Origin: Aeromonas veronii
Lineage (GTDB): Bacteria > Pseudomonadota > Gammaproteobacteria > Enterobacterales > Aeromonadaceae
Assembly: GCF_040215105.1 (NCBI RefSeq)
Contig: NZ_CP157875.1
Span: 3,649,501-3,713,500, forward strand
Direction of reading: 5' to 3'
Length of the DNA stretch: 64,000 nt
This document shows positions 27,139-36,437 of the stretch, in pieces. Position 1 is the first letter of the stretch, and every line of letters begins with the position of its first letter. Both the position numbers and the translations under genes were made by a program. A model generated the notes under the pieces. The model ran no database searches. It was not told where the DNA came from and saw nothing but the letters and a program-made list of their open reading frames with translations.

Positions 27139-29580
27139 CTAGAGCAGCCCCTGCCCCAGTCCCCTGAGCCTGTCGCTCAGGGTCCCCGCCAGCAGTTGCC
27201 GCCGCATGCCCTGCCCGGCCAGGGTCACCAGCAGCGCCCCGAGCAGGGGCAGACCAGCCCAGATGGCCCAGTGGAACTGCCACTGACCGTCGAACCACCA
27301 CCACTGCAGGCCGAAGGAGCAGAGCTCCACCACCATGGCGGCGCAGAGCCCCGCCAGCAGGCCGCTGGCCACCAGCTCCCAGCGCAGCATCTTCTCAAGC
27401 AGTTTGCTGCCGGCCCCGAGAGTGCGCATCAGCAGCAGCTCCCGGCGCCGGGCGGCCATGCTGGCCTGGGTCTGGGTCAGCAGCACCAGCAGGGCGGCGA
27501 CCGTCACCAGCCCCAGCATCAGCCCGAGGGCACGGCTCACCTGATCCGAGACCACGGTGAGGCGGGCGATCAGATCCTCCACGTCGATGAGGCTCACCGT
27601 GGGATGACGGCGGATCAGCTCCACCTCGGCGCCCTTCCCCTCCGCGGGCAGGCGATAGCTGCCGAGCCAGGTCTGGGAGAAGGGGGCCAGCACGTCGGCG
27701 GAGAAGATCATGTAGAAATTCGGCCTCATGTTGTCCCACTTGATGGATCTCAGGCTGGTCACCCTGGCCTCGAAGTCACGCCCCTCGATGGTGAAACTGA
27801 GGATGTCTCCCAGCGCGATGCCCAGCTGACCCGCCAGCACCTCGTCCACGGAGACCTCTCCCTTGCCGCTGAACCACTGGCCCTCGGTCACCTCGTTGTC
27901 GGGGGGCAACCCCACCGTGGTGGTGAAGTTGAGCTCCCGGTTCACCCCTTCCCGCGCCGCGTCCTCCCCCACCGCCTGACCGGCGATCTGGGTCAGGCGC
28001 CCGCGCACCATGGGATAGAAGTCCGAGGTGACGGCACCGGCCCGGTGCAGATCCGCCACTATGCCCTCCCGCTCCTCATCGGCCACGTTGACCAGGAAGC
28101 GGTTGGGGGCATCCGCCGGCAAGCGGGCGGAGAAGTCGTCGAGCAAATCTACCCTGGCCGCCCACAGCAGGCCGAACAGCATGAGCGCCAGCGCGAAGCC
28201 CGCCAGCTGGAACAGACCACTGCCTCGCTCCCGGGAGAGATGGTTGATGGCGAGGCGCAAGGCATGGGGCCCCTTGACCCGGCGGCCGAGGCGCAGCAGG
28301 CCGGAGGCGAGCAGCGCCAGCAGCAGCATCAAGACTCCCATGCCGCCGATGAGGCCGAGGGAGAGCCTGGCATCGGCGGTGAAGCCCCACACCAGTCCAA
28401 ACAGGCCGAGCAACCCCACCGGCACCGTCAGCCAGGGGGGGATCCCCGCCTCCAGCTCACGGCGCAGCACCCGCAGCGGGGGCACCTTGAGCAGACGCAG
28501 GAAGGGGATGAAGGCCAGTAGCAGGGTGATGAAGAAGGCCACCGCCAACCCCAGGGCAAAGGGACGCCAGGAGGGAGGCGGCAGATCCGCAGGCAGCAGA
28601 TCCCCGAGCAGTTGCAGGGTCAGCCACTGCATGGCGCTGCCCGCCACCAGTCCGATGAGGGCCCCGATCAGGGTCAGAGAAAACAGCAGGCTGCCCATCA
28701 GTTGCCAGAGGGTGCGCCGGGAGGCGCCGAGGGTCTTCAGCAGGGCCACCATATTGGTCTGGCGCTCGGCGAAGTGGCGCACCGCTATGCCCATGGCCAG
28801 GGCCCCGAGCAGCACGCCCGCCAGTGAGGCGAGGCGGAAGAAGCGCTCCGCATTGGCCAGGGACTTGCCCACCTGGGAGCCCTGATCGTCCGGTTTGATC
28901 AGCTTCTGCCCAGCGCTCAGCTTGGGAGTGAGCCAGGCCTCATAGCTCGCGATAGCTTCTCGCGGCCCCTTGATGAGATAACGCCACTGCTGGCGGCTGC
29001 CCGGCAAGAGGGCGCCGGTCGCCTCGATGTCGGCACTGTGGATCAGCGCCCGCGGCGCCATCTGGAAGGGGCTGAAGCCCTGATCCGGCTCCTGGCCGAG
29101 TTCACCGGCGACCCTGAGGGTCGTGTTGCCCACCTCGAGCTCATCCCCGAGCCTGGCACCGAGCAGTTTCATCACCCGATCGGAGAGCCAGATTTCGCCG
29201 GGGGCCGGGGCCCGTTGCGGGCTGAGTTCCAGCTTGCCGTAGAAGGGAAACTCCGCCGGCACGGCCCGGATGGAGGCCAGCTGCAGGTTGTCACCGTGAA
29301 ACAGCATGCTGTTGAAACTGACCGTGGTCTGCACCGCCAGACCGTTCCGGGCGGCCTGTTCGAGCCACTCCCCCTGCGCCGGGGTGGCCGTACGCAGCAC
29401 CCGGTCGGCACCGATGAAGTCCCGCCCCGAGGCCTTGAGCCCCGCATCCAGCCTATCGGCCACCAGCGCCACACTCAGCACGCAGGCCACGCTCAGGGCC
29501 AGGGCCAGTACAAACCAGCGCAGTTCACCGCTGAAACCTTCCCGGCGCAGCAGTTTCAAACCCAGTCTCCACCTGCTCAT
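27139..29580 (-). CDS. ybbP: FtsX-like ABC transporter permease (YbbP)
   Basis: An 813-residue MacB/FtsX superfamily permease with about ten TM helices. One TM near residue 25 is followed by a large periplasmic domain to about 240. Two three-to-four-TM FtsX modules follow (around 255-385 and 690-790) with intervening helices near 395-480 and a second periplasmic domain at 500-680. The FtsX core phrases NMVALLKTLGASRRTLWQ and ELLLMRTLGAGSKLLEKML are both present. It pairs with YbbA, whose stop overlaps this start (ATGA), and the pair is divergent from tesA as in E. coli. This MacB-like pair is thought to handle envelope substrates; which ones is not known. Confidence 0.92.
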   Translation of the reverse strand: MSRWRLGLKLLRREGFSGELRWFVLALALSVACVLSVALVADRLDAGLKASGRDFIGADRVLRTATPAQGEWLEQAARNGLAVQTTVSFNSMLFHGDNLQLASIRAVPAEFPFYGKLELSPQRAPAPGEIWLSDRVMKLLGARLGDELEVGNTTLRVAGELGQEPDQGFSPFQMAPRALIHSADIEATGALLPGSRQQWRYLIKGPREAIASYEAWLTPKLSAGQKLIKPDDQGSQVGKSLANAERFFRLASLAGVLLGALAMGIAVRHFAERQTNMVALLKTLGASRRTLWQLMGSLLFSLTLIGALIGLVAGSAMQWLTLQLLGDLLPADLPPPSWRPFALGLAVAFFITLLLAFIPFLRLLKVPPLRVLRRELEAGIPPWLTVPVGLLGLFGLVWGFTADARLSLGLIGGMGVLMLLLALLASGLLRLGRRVKGPHALRLAINHLSRERGSGLFQLAGFALALMLFGLLWAARVDLLDDFSARLPADAPNRFLVNVADEEREGIVADLHRAGAVTSDFYPMVRGRLTQIAGQAVGEDAAREGVNRELNFTTTVGLPPDNEVTEGQWFSGKGEVSVDEVLAGQLGIALGDILSFTIEGRDFEARVTSLRSIKWDNMRPNFYMIFSADVLAPFSQTWLGSYRLPAEGKGAEVELIRRHPTVSLIDVEDLIARLTVVSDQVSRALGLMLGLVTVAALLVLLTQTQASMAARRRELLLMRTLGAGSKLLEKMLRWELVASGLLAGLCAAMVVELCSFGLQWWWFDGQWQFHWAIWAGLPLLGALLVTLAGQGMRRQLLAGTLSDRLRGLGQGLL

Positions 29581-30290
29581 GACGACTCCCTGACGCGGGC
29601 CACTTGCGACATGACCTCGGCCTCCAGCCGTCCCGCCGCCATCACCAGCTGCCGCTGGCAGCGCTGGGCCAGCTCATGATCGTGGGTCACCACCACCAGG
29701 GTAGTGTTATGTTCTCTGTTCAGGCGAAACAGCAGTTCGATCACCTTCTCCCCCGTCTTGCTGTCGAGGTTGCCGGTGGGCTCATCCGCCAACAGCAATT
29801 GGGGACGGGTCATGAAGGCCCGGGCGATGGCCACCCGCTGCTGCTCACCGCCGGAGAGCCGGGGCGGCAGATGATGCAGCCGCTCGGAGAGCCCCACCTC
29901 GGCCAGGAGCTCGCGGGCCCTGGGCTCGCAGTCCACCTCCCCGCGCAGCTCGGCCGGCAGCATGACATTCTCCAGGGCGCTCAGGGTCGGCAACAGCAGG
30001 AAGGACTGGAAGATGAAGCCCACCTGCTCGGCCCGCAGCCTGGCGCGCCCCTCCTCATCGAGCTGGGTGAGTGACTGGCCGAGGATCTCGATGTCGCCGC
30101 TGCTCGGCAGATCCAGCCCGGCCAGGAGCCCGAGCAGGGTGGATTTGCCGGAGCCGGAGGCACCGACCAGCGCCAGGGTCTCCCCCGTGTTGACCTGCAG
30201 ATTGATCCCCTCGAGGATGCAGAGGCTCTCCTGGCCGAGGCTAACCGTCTTGCCCAGCCCGTTGACTGTGATGATGGGGGTTGAACTCAT
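29577..30290 (-). CDS. ybbA: ABC transporter ATP-binding protein (YbbA)
   Basis: A 237-residue LolD/MacB-type ATPase. Walker A GASGSGKS is at about 42-49, the Q-loop in VGFIFQSFLLLPTLSALENV, the signature LSGGEQQRVAIARA and Walker B LLLADEPTGNLD follow, and the switch His is in VVVTHD. The ribosome-binding site AGGAAA precedes the ATG by six bases. It is the first gene of ybbA-ybbP. Its start codon region lies in the most proximal of three imperfect copies of a shared ybbA/tesA start segment. Confidence 0.95.
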   Translation of the reverse strand: MSSTPIITVNGLGKTVSLGQESLCILEGINLQVNTGETLALVGASGSGKSTLLGLLAGLDLPSSGDIEILGQSLTQLDEEGRARLRAEQVGFIFQSFLLLPTLSALENVMLPAELRGEVDCEPRARELLAEVGLSERLHHLPPRLSGGEQQRVAIARAFMTRPQLLLADEPTGNLDSKTGEKVIELLFRLNREHNTTLVVVTHDHELAQRCQRQLVMAAGRLEAEVMSQVARVRESS

Positions 30291-30550
30291 GTTGCGTTTC
30301 CTGTGTGCTTGGGCCCTGAATGGCGGTGAATGATGAGCGTTGAATTCATGGCATTATTCCTGTTTACTCGGACCCTTGCTGAAAATCCATACCGGCGAAA
30401 CGGCAGGGCCATCATGACCTGGTCACGGACGTGTCGACGCCATGGCAGGGTGGCCGTCATCCTGCCCCTTGCCGATAATCCATAGCGCCTGATGAATCGG
30501 GCCTTGCATGACATGATGGGAGTTGAATCCATGGCGCGTTTTCTGCTGGC
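30271..30550. repeat. Three imperfect copies of the divergent ybbA/tesA start region
   Basis: The 21-base block ATGATGGGGGTTGAACTCATG at 30271 recurs, with substitutions, at about 30331 (ATGATGAGCGTTGAATTCAT) and 30512 (ATGATGGGAGTTGAATCCAT). On the minus strand the three copies read MSSTPII (the real ybbA start), MNSTLII and MDSTPIM. On the plus strand they read M-LRFL, M-ALFL and M-ARFLL (the real tesA start). A second repeat pair starts CCTTGCTGAAAATCCATA at about 30377 and CCTTGCCGATAATCCATA at about 30467. Copies are diverged, so the duplication is not recent. Confidence 0.7.
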
Positions 30551-31154
30551 TTTGAGTTGCCTGTACTGCTGGGTGTCCTCGGTGCAGGCCCAGACCCTGC
30601 TGGTACTGGGGGACAGTCTGAGTGCCGGCTATCAGATGCAGGCCGAGCAGAGCTGGCCTGCCCTGCTCAATGAGAAGTGGCAGCAGCAAGGGGGCAAGCA
30701 CAGGCTCATCAACGCCAGCATCAGCGGCGAGACGACCCAGGGCGGTCTGGCCCGCCTGCCTACCCTGCTCGAGGAGCACAAACCGGATTGGGTGCTGATC
30801 GAACTGGGGGCCAACGACGGCCTGCGCGGCTTCGCCCCGGCCATCACCCGGGCCAACCTGAGCAAGATGCTGGCGCTGACCAAGGCCAGCCAGGCCCAGA
30901 CCGTGCTGACCCAGATCCAGCTGCCCCGCAACTACGGGGCTCGCTACCTGCAACAGTTCGAGCAGATCTTCCCGGATCTCGCCAAGGCCAATGCGCTGCC
31001 TCTGATGCCCTTCTTTCTGGATGATATTGCGCTGCGCCCTGAACTCATGATGAATGATGGACTGCATCCCACCGCAGAAGCCCAGCCGCAGATCCGCGAT
31101 CGGGTCGCGAGTTTCATCGAGCCCCTGCTGGCCCAGTCACCCGCAAAAGGCTAA
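30531..31154 (+). CDS. tesA: Multifunctional acyl-CoA thioesterase I / protease I / lysophospholipase L1
   Basis: A 207-residue SGNH hydrolase with a signal peptide (MARFLLALSCLYCWVSSVQA). The start at 30531 is chosen for the signal peptide and GGGAG nine bases upstream; in-frame codons further 5' belong to the repeated start segment. The nucleophile block LLVLGDSLSAGY is at 24-34 with Ser29, the GANDG oxyanion Asn block follows, and the Asp/His pair is in DGLHPTAEAQ. It hydrolyses acyl-CoAs, aryl esters and lysophospholipids in the periplasm. Divergent from ybbA, as in E. coli. Confidence 0.95.
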   Translation: MARFLLALSCLYCWVSSVQAQTLLVLGDSLSAGYQMQAEQSWPALLNEKWQQQGGKHRLINASISGETTQGGLARLPTLLEEHKPDWVLIELGANDGLRGFAPAITRANLSKMLALTKASQAQTVLTQIQLPRNYGARYLQQFEQIFPDLAKANALPLMPFFLDDIALRPELMMNDGLHPTAEAQPQIRDRVASFIEPLLAQSPAKG

Positions 31155-31176
31155 CCCGCTCGTCGTCACGGACAGC

Positions 31177-31206
31177 AAAAAGCCCCCGCCAAGGCGGGGG
31201 CTTTTT
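31177..31206. terminator. Bidirectional terminator tesA / cheV
   Basis: AAAAAGCCCCCGCC / GGCGGGGGCTTTTT with a two-base loop, between converging genes. Confidence 0.92.
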
Positions 31207-31248
31207 CATGTCGCAACTCTATGTTGCAACCTGGGCGCGAGCGCGGGG

Positions 31249-32193
31249 TCAGGCCCCCAGGATCTGGCGCAGCCGCTCCTGGGCCACCCCCACCAGCAGG
31301 TCCGGTTGGAACTTGGAGATGAAGCGATCGCACCCCACCTTCTTCACCATGGCCTCGTTGAAGTTGCCGCTCAGCGAGGTGTTGAGGGTGATGAAGAGAT
31401 CGGCCATGCGCGGATCGCTGCGCACCTCGTGGGTGAGGCGATAACCGTCCATCTCCGGCATCTCCGCATCGGTGATCATCAGCATGATCTCGTCGGTCAC
31501 CTTCTTGCCCGCGTCACACCAGCCCTTGAGCAGCTTGAGGGCCTGCAGACCGTCCTGGCACTCGATCACCTCGAGTCCAAGCTGGGCCAGGGTCTCGCGC
31601 ACCTGGTTGCGAGCCGTGCTGGAGTCATCGACGATGAGCACCCGGCGCCCCTGCATCTGGGGCAGGATATTGCGGTCGAGCACCTCGTTCGAGATGCGGA
31701 TGTCGTAGGTGATGATCTCCGCCAGCACCTTCTCCACATCGATGATCTCGACGATCTGATCGACGTCCCCCTCGGGGATGCGGGTGATGGCGGTCAGGTA
31801 GTTGGAGCGACCGGCGGAGCGCGGCGGCGGCAGTATGTCCTTCCAGGTCATGTTGACGATGTGGGCCACCTGCCCCACCAGAAAGCCCTGAATGGTGCGG
31901 TTGTACTCGGTGATGATGAGGTTGGATTCACTGTCGATGGGCATGGGGCGCATGCCGATGGCGCCGCGCAGGTTGATCACCGGGATGGAGGCCCCGCGAA
32001 TGTTCGCCACCCCGCTGATGTTGTGGTGGGCCCCCGGCATCTTGTTGAGGTGGGGCAGTTTGACCACCTCCCGCACCTTGAACACGTTGATTGCAAACAA
32101 CTGCTGGGATCCCAGGCGGAACATCAGCAACTCCAGACGGTTCTCTCCCACCAGCTGGGTACGTTGATCCACTGAATCCAATATGCTCGCCAT
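31249..32193 (-). CDS. cheV: Chemotaxis scaffold CheV (CheW-receiver fusion)
   Basis: A 314-residue two-domain protein. The N-terminal CheW-like domain (about 10-160) includes INVFKVREVV and ISGVANIRGASIPVINL. The receiver domain (about 180-310) has the acidic pair in VLIVDDSS, phospho-acceptor Asp in LMITDAEMPEMDGY, and the conserved Ser/Thr and Lys region near FITLNTSLSG. It couples receptors to CheA and adapts signalling by phosphorylation. The ribosome-binding site TAAGGG precedes the ATG. It is a single gene; upstream a weak sigma-28-like -10 (GTCGATAA, minus strand, 32408-32415) is seen without a convincing -35. Confidence 0.95.
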   Translation of the reverse strand: MASILDSVDQRTQLVGENRLELLMFRLGSQQLFAINVFKVREVVKLPHLNKMPGAHHNISGVANIRGASIPVINLRGAIGMRPMPIDSESNLIITEYNRTIQGFLVGQVAHIVNMTWKDILPPPRSAGRSNYLTAITRIPEGDVDQIVEIIDVEKVLAEIITYDIRISNEVLDRNILPQMQGRRVLIVDDSSTARNQVRETLAQLGLEVIECQDGLQALKLLKGWCDAGKKVTDEIMLMITDAEMPEMDGYRLTHEVRSDPRMADLFITLNTSLSGNFNEAMVKKVGCDRFISKFQPDLLVGVAQERLRQILGA

Positions 32194-32477
32194 ATAAAGC
32201 CCTTAGGTCCGTTGCCCGAGTGCCGCCCCGTCTCGGGACGCCAAGATACCAATAGGATCCGCATTCTCCCCTGCCGGGGCAACACGGTTCCAGATAGAAA
32301 TAATGAAAAAGGTCGGGGAAAGATAGGGACTTGCGCCAGGGGCGTGATCTTCACCCCATCGCCGGCATGGCGTTGAACAAGCAGGCCCCAGTTCCCGCTA
32401 TCCAGGGTTATCGACCAGAGTGGCGCAATACTGAACCGGGGATTTTCAAACCCGGTACCTGTCTGCCGCGCGCCCAT
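32194..32477 (-). other. cheV upstream region
   Basis: No gene is seen here on either strand. It must hold the cheV promoter. The only candidate is GTCGATAA at 32408-32415 on the minus strand, seven of eight to the flagellar sigma-28 -10 element, but the -35 at the right spacing is poor. An inverted repeat ACCGGG / CCCGGT at about 32434-32455 has no T tract. Confidence 0.3.
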
Positions 32478-32505
32478 AAAAAAACCGGCCGCGAGGCGGC
32501 CGGTT
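32478..32505 (-). terminator. Terminator of the porin gene
   Basis: AACCGGCCGC / GCGGCCGGTT with a three-base loop; in minus orientation it is followed by a T7 run. Confidence 0.9.
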
Positions 32506-32535
32506 CAAAAATACAGTAGGCAGTCAGGGAATGAC

Positions 32536-33636
32536 TTAGAAGTTGTACTGCAGTGCTACCGCTACGATGTCGTCGGTAGACTTGCCCAGGCTGTTCTTGC
32601 CGGTGGAGCCGACTTCGTCCAGCAGGTTGATCTTGTAATCAACGTAGGCGTTGAAGTTGTCGGTGAAGTTGTACCAGGCACCCACGGAGACGTACTCGGT
32701 GGAGGTGTCATCGATACCGTGGGCATCGTCTTTCACGTCAGTACGCAGGTAAGCCAGGGACGGCTTGAACTTCGGCGTGATGTTGTACTGCACGACGGCT
32801 TCGTAACCATCCATCTTCTCGGCGTAACCGCGCATGGCGCCGGTATCGACGAACATGTGGTCTTCACCGTGGGAGTAGGTGGCCGCCATATAGAGGTTGC
32901 CGGCAGAGTACTTGGCGCCCACACCGAACAACTTGGCATCGTCGTTGCCGCCGAAGCTCACGTTCTCGGACTGCTCGTCGGTCTTGCCAGCCTGGTTGTA
33001 GGCGGCACCCAGGCTCAGGCCCATGTCGAAGTCATAGTTGGCAGACAGGGCGTAACCTTCGGAAGAGCCTTTCGGGTTCCAGGTGCCGTTCGGGCCAACA
33101 CGTTCGCTGCGGCTTTCGTTCTGCGGATCGTTGTTGCCGGTGAACTGGGCGCCCAGAGTCAGGCCCTGCCAGTTGTAGATGTACTGAGCCAGGGCGTTGT
33201 TACGACCGGTACCGAACACGTCGGTGTCCTTGCCCAGGCCGTCACCACCCCACTCAGGCAGCACGTCGGTGTAGTTGTTCACCGCTTTGGTGAACAGACC
33301 GTCCTGGCGACCGTAGCTGAAGGCACCGAAGCGATCGTGCTTGATACCGGCATAGCCATAACGCAGCTCGTCGTTGTCAGAACCGGACACCGGCAGGTTG
33401 TACTCGGCGAAGCCGAATGCGGTCAGCTCGTCGTCAATCTTGGTCTCGCCGGCAATGTGCAGACGCAGGTAGCTGGCATCGCCTTCGGCGTCGTTGTCAT
33501 CGGTACCGTAGTACATGCCGTTGACACGGCCGCCGATGTCCAGCTTGGAGCCATCCTGATCGTAAACAGTGGCAGCTTGTGCGCCGCCAGCCAGCAGCAG
33601 GCTGGAGATGGCCATGGTCAATGCTGTCTTTTTCAT
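32536..33636 (-). CDS. General outer-membrane porin (OmpC/OmpF-like)
   Basis: A 366-residue Gram-negative porin. The ATG at 33636 has AGAGGAA six bases upstream and opens a signal peptide MKKTALTMAISSLLLAGGAQA. The mature protein starts ATVYDQDGSKLDIGGRVNGMYY, the classic first strand of trimeric porins. It contains the FGAFSYGRQDG turn near the constriction loop and alternating aromatic strands throughout, ending in VALQYNF with a terminal Phe. It should form a 16-strand diffusion channel. Which Aeromonas Omp name applies I cannot say. It is a single gene with a 324-base upstream region holding a dyad and its own terminator. Confidence 0.93.
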   Translation of the reverse strand: MKKTALTMAISSLLLAGGAQAATVYDQDGSKLDIGGRVNGMYYGTDDNDAEGDASYLRLHIAGETKIDDELTAFGFAEYNLPVSGSDNDELRYGYAGIKHDRFGAFSYGRQDGLFTKAVNNYTDVLPEWGGDGLGKDTDVFGTGRNNALAQYIYNWQGLTLGAQFTGNNDPQNESRSERVGPNGTWNPKGSSEGYALSANYDFDMGLSLGAAYNQAGKTDEQSENVSFGGNDDAKLFGVGAKYSAGNLYMAATYSHGEDHMFVDTGAMRGYAEKMDGYEAVVQYNITPKFKPSLAYLRTDVKDDAHGIDDTSTEYVSVGAWYNFTDNFNAYVDYKINLLDEVGSTGKNSLGKSTDDIVAVALQYNF

Positions 33637-33960
33637 TATTAGTTCCTCTGGTGTAAACACTCTCTATCAGACCTGTGCTCGGTCGTTTGATCGGGTTTAT
33701 GTTCCGATGACCTAGGGTAGATCCGGAAACCTTGACTGGAACTGAAGCGACGGATGATTAATTCGAAAACACCACGAGAAGGCTATTTTTCCCGACACAA
33801 AGTGTCGCCACCATTGACATGTGTCGATATTTAAATCTAAAAAAATGAATTTAATCGAAGCAAATGAATGACCATGGAAGGGAAAGGCAGTCGTTTATAT
33901 CGACAACCATAGCATCCCCATGGTGAGAAAAGCATCTCCTTTATGATGCCCCCTCGCCAA
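33637..33960. other. Porin upstream regulatory region with a GTGTCG dyad
   Basis: No gene is seen. A perfect 15-base palindrome CGACACAAAGTGTCG lies at 33793-33807, followed by a related sequence GACATGTGTCG at 33816-33826, about 160-190 bases upstream of the porin start. These may be an operator; I do not recognise the regulator. A clear -35/-10 pair for the porin was not found. Confidence 0.4.
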
Positions 33961-34371
33961 TCAGATAGGCTCCCATGCCTGCATGACGCCGAGCAGATCT
34001 TTCCAGCTGACGATCCCCACCAGGGTGCCGTTTTCCAGCACCGGCAGACAGGAGACATGTTTCTCCAGCATCAGCCTGGCGGCCGCCTGCAGGGTCTTGT
34101 CCGGGGAGATGGTGACGGGGTGGCGGCTCATGATCTGGTGGGCGCGACGATAGAGGGTTTCGGTATCGCGGGTCATCTCCGCATCGGTATCCAGATAGGG
34201 GCTGATGGCCCGCAGCATGTCTCTGTCCGAGATGACCCCTACCAGCACGTCCTCCTCCAGCACCAGCAGGTGGCGAAAGTGGGCCGCATCGAAGATCTCC
34301 TTGATGACGTTGAGCCTGTCATCCATGGAAACCGTTGCGATCCGGGTCGTCATGATATCTCTCACCAGCAT
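33961..34371 (-). CDS. CBS-domain pair protein
   Basis: A 136-residue protein made of two CBS motifs and little else. CBS1 runs from VRDIMTTRIATVSMDD to VLVGVISDRDML (about 3-55); CBS2 runs from IMSRHPVTISPDK to LVGIVSWKDLL (about 80-130). Such Bateman modules bind adenine nucleotides. With no attached enzymatic domain the target is unknown. The ribosome-binding site AGGAGG lies five bases before ATG. Divergent from yheS. Confidence 0.9.
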   Translation of the reverse strand: MLVRDIMTTRIATVSMDDRLNVIKEIFDAAHFRHLLVLEEDVLVGVISDRDMLRAISPYLDTDAEMTRDTETLYRRAHQIMSRHPVTISPDKTLQAAARLMLEKHVSCLPVLENGTLVGIVSWKDLLGVMQAWEPI

Positions 34372-34525
34372 GCCTGCCTCCTGCTACCTGACTGATGTCT
34401 CTGTTATGGCACGTTTTTCTGTCCGCAACCAGTCGGCGCCCCCCGCCTCCAGTGCATATTGGTGCCATTTCACGTAAAATCCGCGCCAGTTTCTCCCTTT
34501 CATTCGAATCAAGCAGATCCAACCC

Positions 34526-36436
34526 ATGATAGTTGCCAGTCAAATCGAACTGATCCGCGGCGGCCGCACGCTGCTGGACAACGCCTCCGCCACCATACAT
34601 CCCGGCCACAAGGTGGGTCTGGTGGGCAAGAACGGTTGTGGCAAGTCCACCTTCTTTGCACTGGTGCGGGGTGAACTGGCCATCGACAACGGCAGCTTCA
34701 GCCTGCCCGTCGGCTGGCAGATTGCGGGGGTGGCCCAGGAGACCCCGGCGCTGGACTGCTCGGCCCTCGAATACGTGATCGACGGCGACAGGGAGTTTCG
34801 CACGCTAGAGGCCCGCCTCGCCCAGGCAGAGAAAGATGACGATGGCCTGGCGGTGGCAGAACTGCACGGCAAACTCGACACCATCGGTGCCTACAGCATC
34901 CGCGCCCGCGCCGCCGAGCTGCTGCACGGCCTCGGCTTTGGGGGCGATCAGCTCGCCTCACCGGTGAAGAGCTTCTCCGGTGGCTGGCGCATGCGCCTGA
35001 ACCTGGCCCAGGCCCTGCTGTGCCGCTCCGATCTGCTGCTCTTGGATGAACCCACCAACCATCTGGATCTCGACGCCGTCATCTGGCTAGAGAAGTGGCT
35101 CAAGGGCTATCAGGGCACCCTGGTGCTGATCTCCCACGACCGCGACTTCCTCGACTCCGTGGTGAATCGCATCATCCACATCGAAAACGGCAAGCTGAAC
35201 GAATACAGCGGCGGTTACTCCGACTTCGAACTGCAGCGGGCCGAACACCTCGCCCAGCAGCAGTCCATGTACGAGAAGCAGCAGCGGGAGATGTCCCACA
35301 TGCAGGCCTATGTGGACCGCTTCCGCTACAAGGCCTCCAAGGCCCGTCAGGCCCAGAGCCGGTTGAAAGCCATGGAGCGGATGGAGAAGATCCTGCCCGC
35401 CCACGCCGACTCCGAGTTCAGCTTCGAGTTTCGCGAGCCCTCGGCCCTGCCAACCCCCCTCATCGCCATGGAGAACCTCTGCGCCGGTTACGGTGACAAG
35501 GTGATCCTGGAGAAGATCAAACTCAACCTGGTGCCGGGTTCGCGCATCGGCCTCTTGGGGCGCAACGGTGCGGGCAAATCCACCTTCATCAAGATGCTGT
35601 CCGGCAGCAACCCGCCCCTGTCAGGCAAGCTGGAGGTGAGCGCCGGGGTCAGCATCGGCTACTTCGCCCAGCATCAGCTGGAGACCCTGCGCCTCGATGA
35701 CACCCCCCTCGATCACCTGGCGCGCCTCGCCCCTGACAAGACCGAGCAGGAGCTGCGCAACTACCTCGGCAGCTTCGGCTTCCACGGCGACAAGGCACTG
35801 GACAAAGTCGCCCCCTTCTCCGGCGGCGAGAAGGCGCGGCTGGTACTGGCCCTCATCACCTGGCAAAAGCCCAACCTCTTGCTGCTGGATGAACCGACCA
35901 ACCACCTGGATCTGGAGATGCGCCACGCCCTGACTATGGCGCTGCAAGGCTTCGAAGGGGCCATGGTGGTGGTCTCCCACGATCGCCACCTGCTGCGCAC
36001 CACCACGGATGACTTCTATCTGGTGCACGGCGGCCGGGTCGAGCCCTTCGACGGGGATCTGGACGACTACCACAAGTGGCTGGGCGAGCAGGACAAAGAG
36101 TCCAGCAACCGACAAGGGGACGCCCCCACCTCTGCCAACTCGGCGGTGGCGCGCAAGGATCAGAAACGGCGCGAGGCGGAATTCCGGCAAGCGACGCGGC
36201 CCCTTCGCCAGAAGCTCGAGAAGCTCGAGGCCAGCATGGAGAAGCTGCAAGCCAGGCTCGCCGATATCGAGAGCCAGCTGGCGGATCCCGCCATCTACGA
36301 GGAGAGCGCCAAGCCCAGGCTCTCCGAGCTGCTCAAATCCCAGGGGCCTCTCAAGGAGGAGCTGGAAGGGGTGGAACTCGAGTGGATGAGCCTCTCGGAA
36401 GATCTGGAGAGCCAGGAGCAAGCCTTCTTTGCGTGA
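34526..36436 (+). CDS. yheS: ABC-F family ATPase YheS
   Basis: A 636-residue soluble protein with two ABC domains and no TM segment, the same length as E. coli YheS (637). NBD1 has GKNGCGKST, the signature FSGGWRMRLNLAQAL and LLLDEPTNHLDLDAV. The linker (about 245-305) is charged and helical, the P-site tRNA interaction motif of ABC-F proteins. NBD2 has GRNGAGKST, FSGGEKARL and LLLDEPTNHLDLEM. The C-terminal 110 residues are a coiled coil. ABC-F proteins act on the ribosome to relieve stalled translation. It is the first gene of a three-gene run with a TIGR02444 protein and rlmJ. Confidence 0.95.
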   Translation: MIVASQIELIRGGRTLLDNASATIHPGHKVGLVGKNGCGKSTFFALVRGELAIDNGSFSLPVGWQIAGVAQETPALDCSALEYVIDGDREFRTLEARLAQAEKDDDGLAVAELHGKLDTIGAYSIRARAAELLHGLGFGGDQLASPVKSFSGGWRMRLNLAQALLCRSDLLLLDEPTNHLDLDAVIWLEKWLKGYQGTLVLISHDRDFLDSVVNRIIHIENGKLNEYSGGYSDFELQRAEHLAQQQSMYEKQQREMSHMQAYVDRFRYKASKARQAQSRLKAMERMEKILPAHADSEFSFEFREPSALPTPLIAMENLCAGYGDKVILEKIKLNLVPGSRIGLLGRNGAGKSTFIKMLSGSNPPLSGKLEVSAGVSIGYFAQHQLETLRLDDTPLDHLARLAPDKTEQELRNYLGSFGFHGDKALDKVAPFSGGEKARLVLALITWQKPNLLLLDEPTNHLDLEMRHALTMALQGFEGAMVVVSHDRHLLRTTTDDFYLVHGGRVEPFDGDLDDYHKWLGEQDKESSNRQGDAPTSANSAVARKDQKRREAEFRQATRPLRQKLEKLEASMEKLQARLADIESQLADPAIYEESAKPRLSELLKSQGPLKEELEGVELEWMSLSEDLESQEQAFFA

Positions 36437-36437
36437 C

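Noticed and set aside
31054..32175. 373-codon plus-strand ORF opposite cheV
   Set aside because: cheV on the minus strand shows complete CheW and receiver motifs; the plus-strand product is a His/Gln/Asp-rich shadow.
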